Positions 63,907 through 64,000 of a stretch of 64,000 nucleotides of DNA are shown in pieces. Origin of the DNA: Trema orientale (taxonomy: Eukaryota; Streptophyta; Magnoliopsida; Rosales; Cannabaceae); NCBI GenBank assembly GCA_002914845.1, contig JXTC01000202.1:325604-389603 (forward strand), written 5' to 3'. The translations under genes and the position numbers were made by a program. Under the pieces are notes generated by a model, which saw only the letters and a list, made by a program, of their open reading frames with translations, made no database searches and had not been told where the DNA came from. Every line of letters begins with the position of its first letter. Position 1 is the first letter of the stretch.

Positions 63907-64000
63907 TAGGAGTGTCAATTCGTGTCGACGGGTCGGGTTCGTGTCGGGTTGAAGTCTAATATATACATAAATTATGTCAACCCGAACCCGACCCGTGACC
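63907..64000. mobile_element. End of a hAT-like element, runs off the window
   Basis: TAGGAGTGTCAATTCGTGTC starts at 63907, followed by GGGTCGGGTTCGTGTCGGGTT and, after a short AT stretch, its inverted counterpart AACCCGAACCCGACCCGTG. This terminus resembles abundant plant hAT-type non-autonomous elements. The other end is outside the window, so class and duplication cannot be confirmed. Confidence 0.5.

Overview
This is a plant nuclear window, almost certainly from a core eudicot. The genes have many short AT-rich introns with GT-AG borders. The protein families are land-plant ones (BIG, a BIM bHLH factor, GT106-type O-fucosyltransferase-like enzymes), and the intergenic DNA is filled with plant-type LINE, LTR, TRIM, SINE and MITE remnants. 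No prokaryotic features, CRISPR arrays, rRNA genes or intact tRNA genes were seen. The species cannot be named from the sequence alone.

Layout. (1) 1-16515, plus strand: the last 11 exons of the giant UBR4-like protein BIG; its 5' end lies outside the window. A tRNA-derived SINE sits antisense in one intron. (2) 16835-20295: a decayed Harbinger-like DNA transposon carrying a broken Myb/SANT-like ORF, a nested TRIM-like LTR pair and AT-rich repeats. (3) 20869-22587, minus strand: IMP3 (U3 snoRNP), whose upstream region has a telo-box and three site II motifs. (4) 23641-31891: a dead L1-type LINE with a 13-bp target duplication, split by a 2.2-kb solo LTR with a perfect 5-bp duplication. (5) 37756-40051, plus strand: a GT106 O-fucosyltransferase-family gene resembling rhamnogalacturonan-I rhamnosyltransferases (RRT). 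(6) 42937-45774, minus strand: a BIM2-like bHLH gene. (7) 47789-52574, minus strand: a second, divergent O-fucosyltransferase-family gene. (8) 53.8-60 kb: a gene-poor zone of small inverted-repeat transposons. (9) 59971-60364: an unrecognised, apparently frame-shifted coding fragment. (10) 60.4-63.9 kb, minus strand: a Ty1/copia element with premature stops, interrupted at its protease by a hAT-like end that runs off the window.

The host genes do not form an operon or pathway; they are independent eukaryotic genes. BIG is a very large ubiquitin-ligase-type scaffold, IMP3 acts in pre-rRNA processing, BIM2 in brassinosteroid transcription, and the two GT-like proteins are predicted Golgi type II membrane proteins, at least one of them probably in pectin synthesis. 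BIG, IMP3 and an RRT-like gene side by side match, from memory, two Arabidopsis neighbourhoods (At3g02250/At3g02260 and At5g15740/At5g15750), which suggests an ancestral block.

Exon borders were derived by hand from GT-AG signals and reading-frame continuity; every gene model sums to a whole number of codons. I found no convincing novel system. The more interesting points are the loss of the HLR motif in the second O-fucosyltransferase-like gene, the ancestral microsynteny, the orphan fragment at 60 kb, and a set of nested or Mutator-type insertions with readable target duplications.
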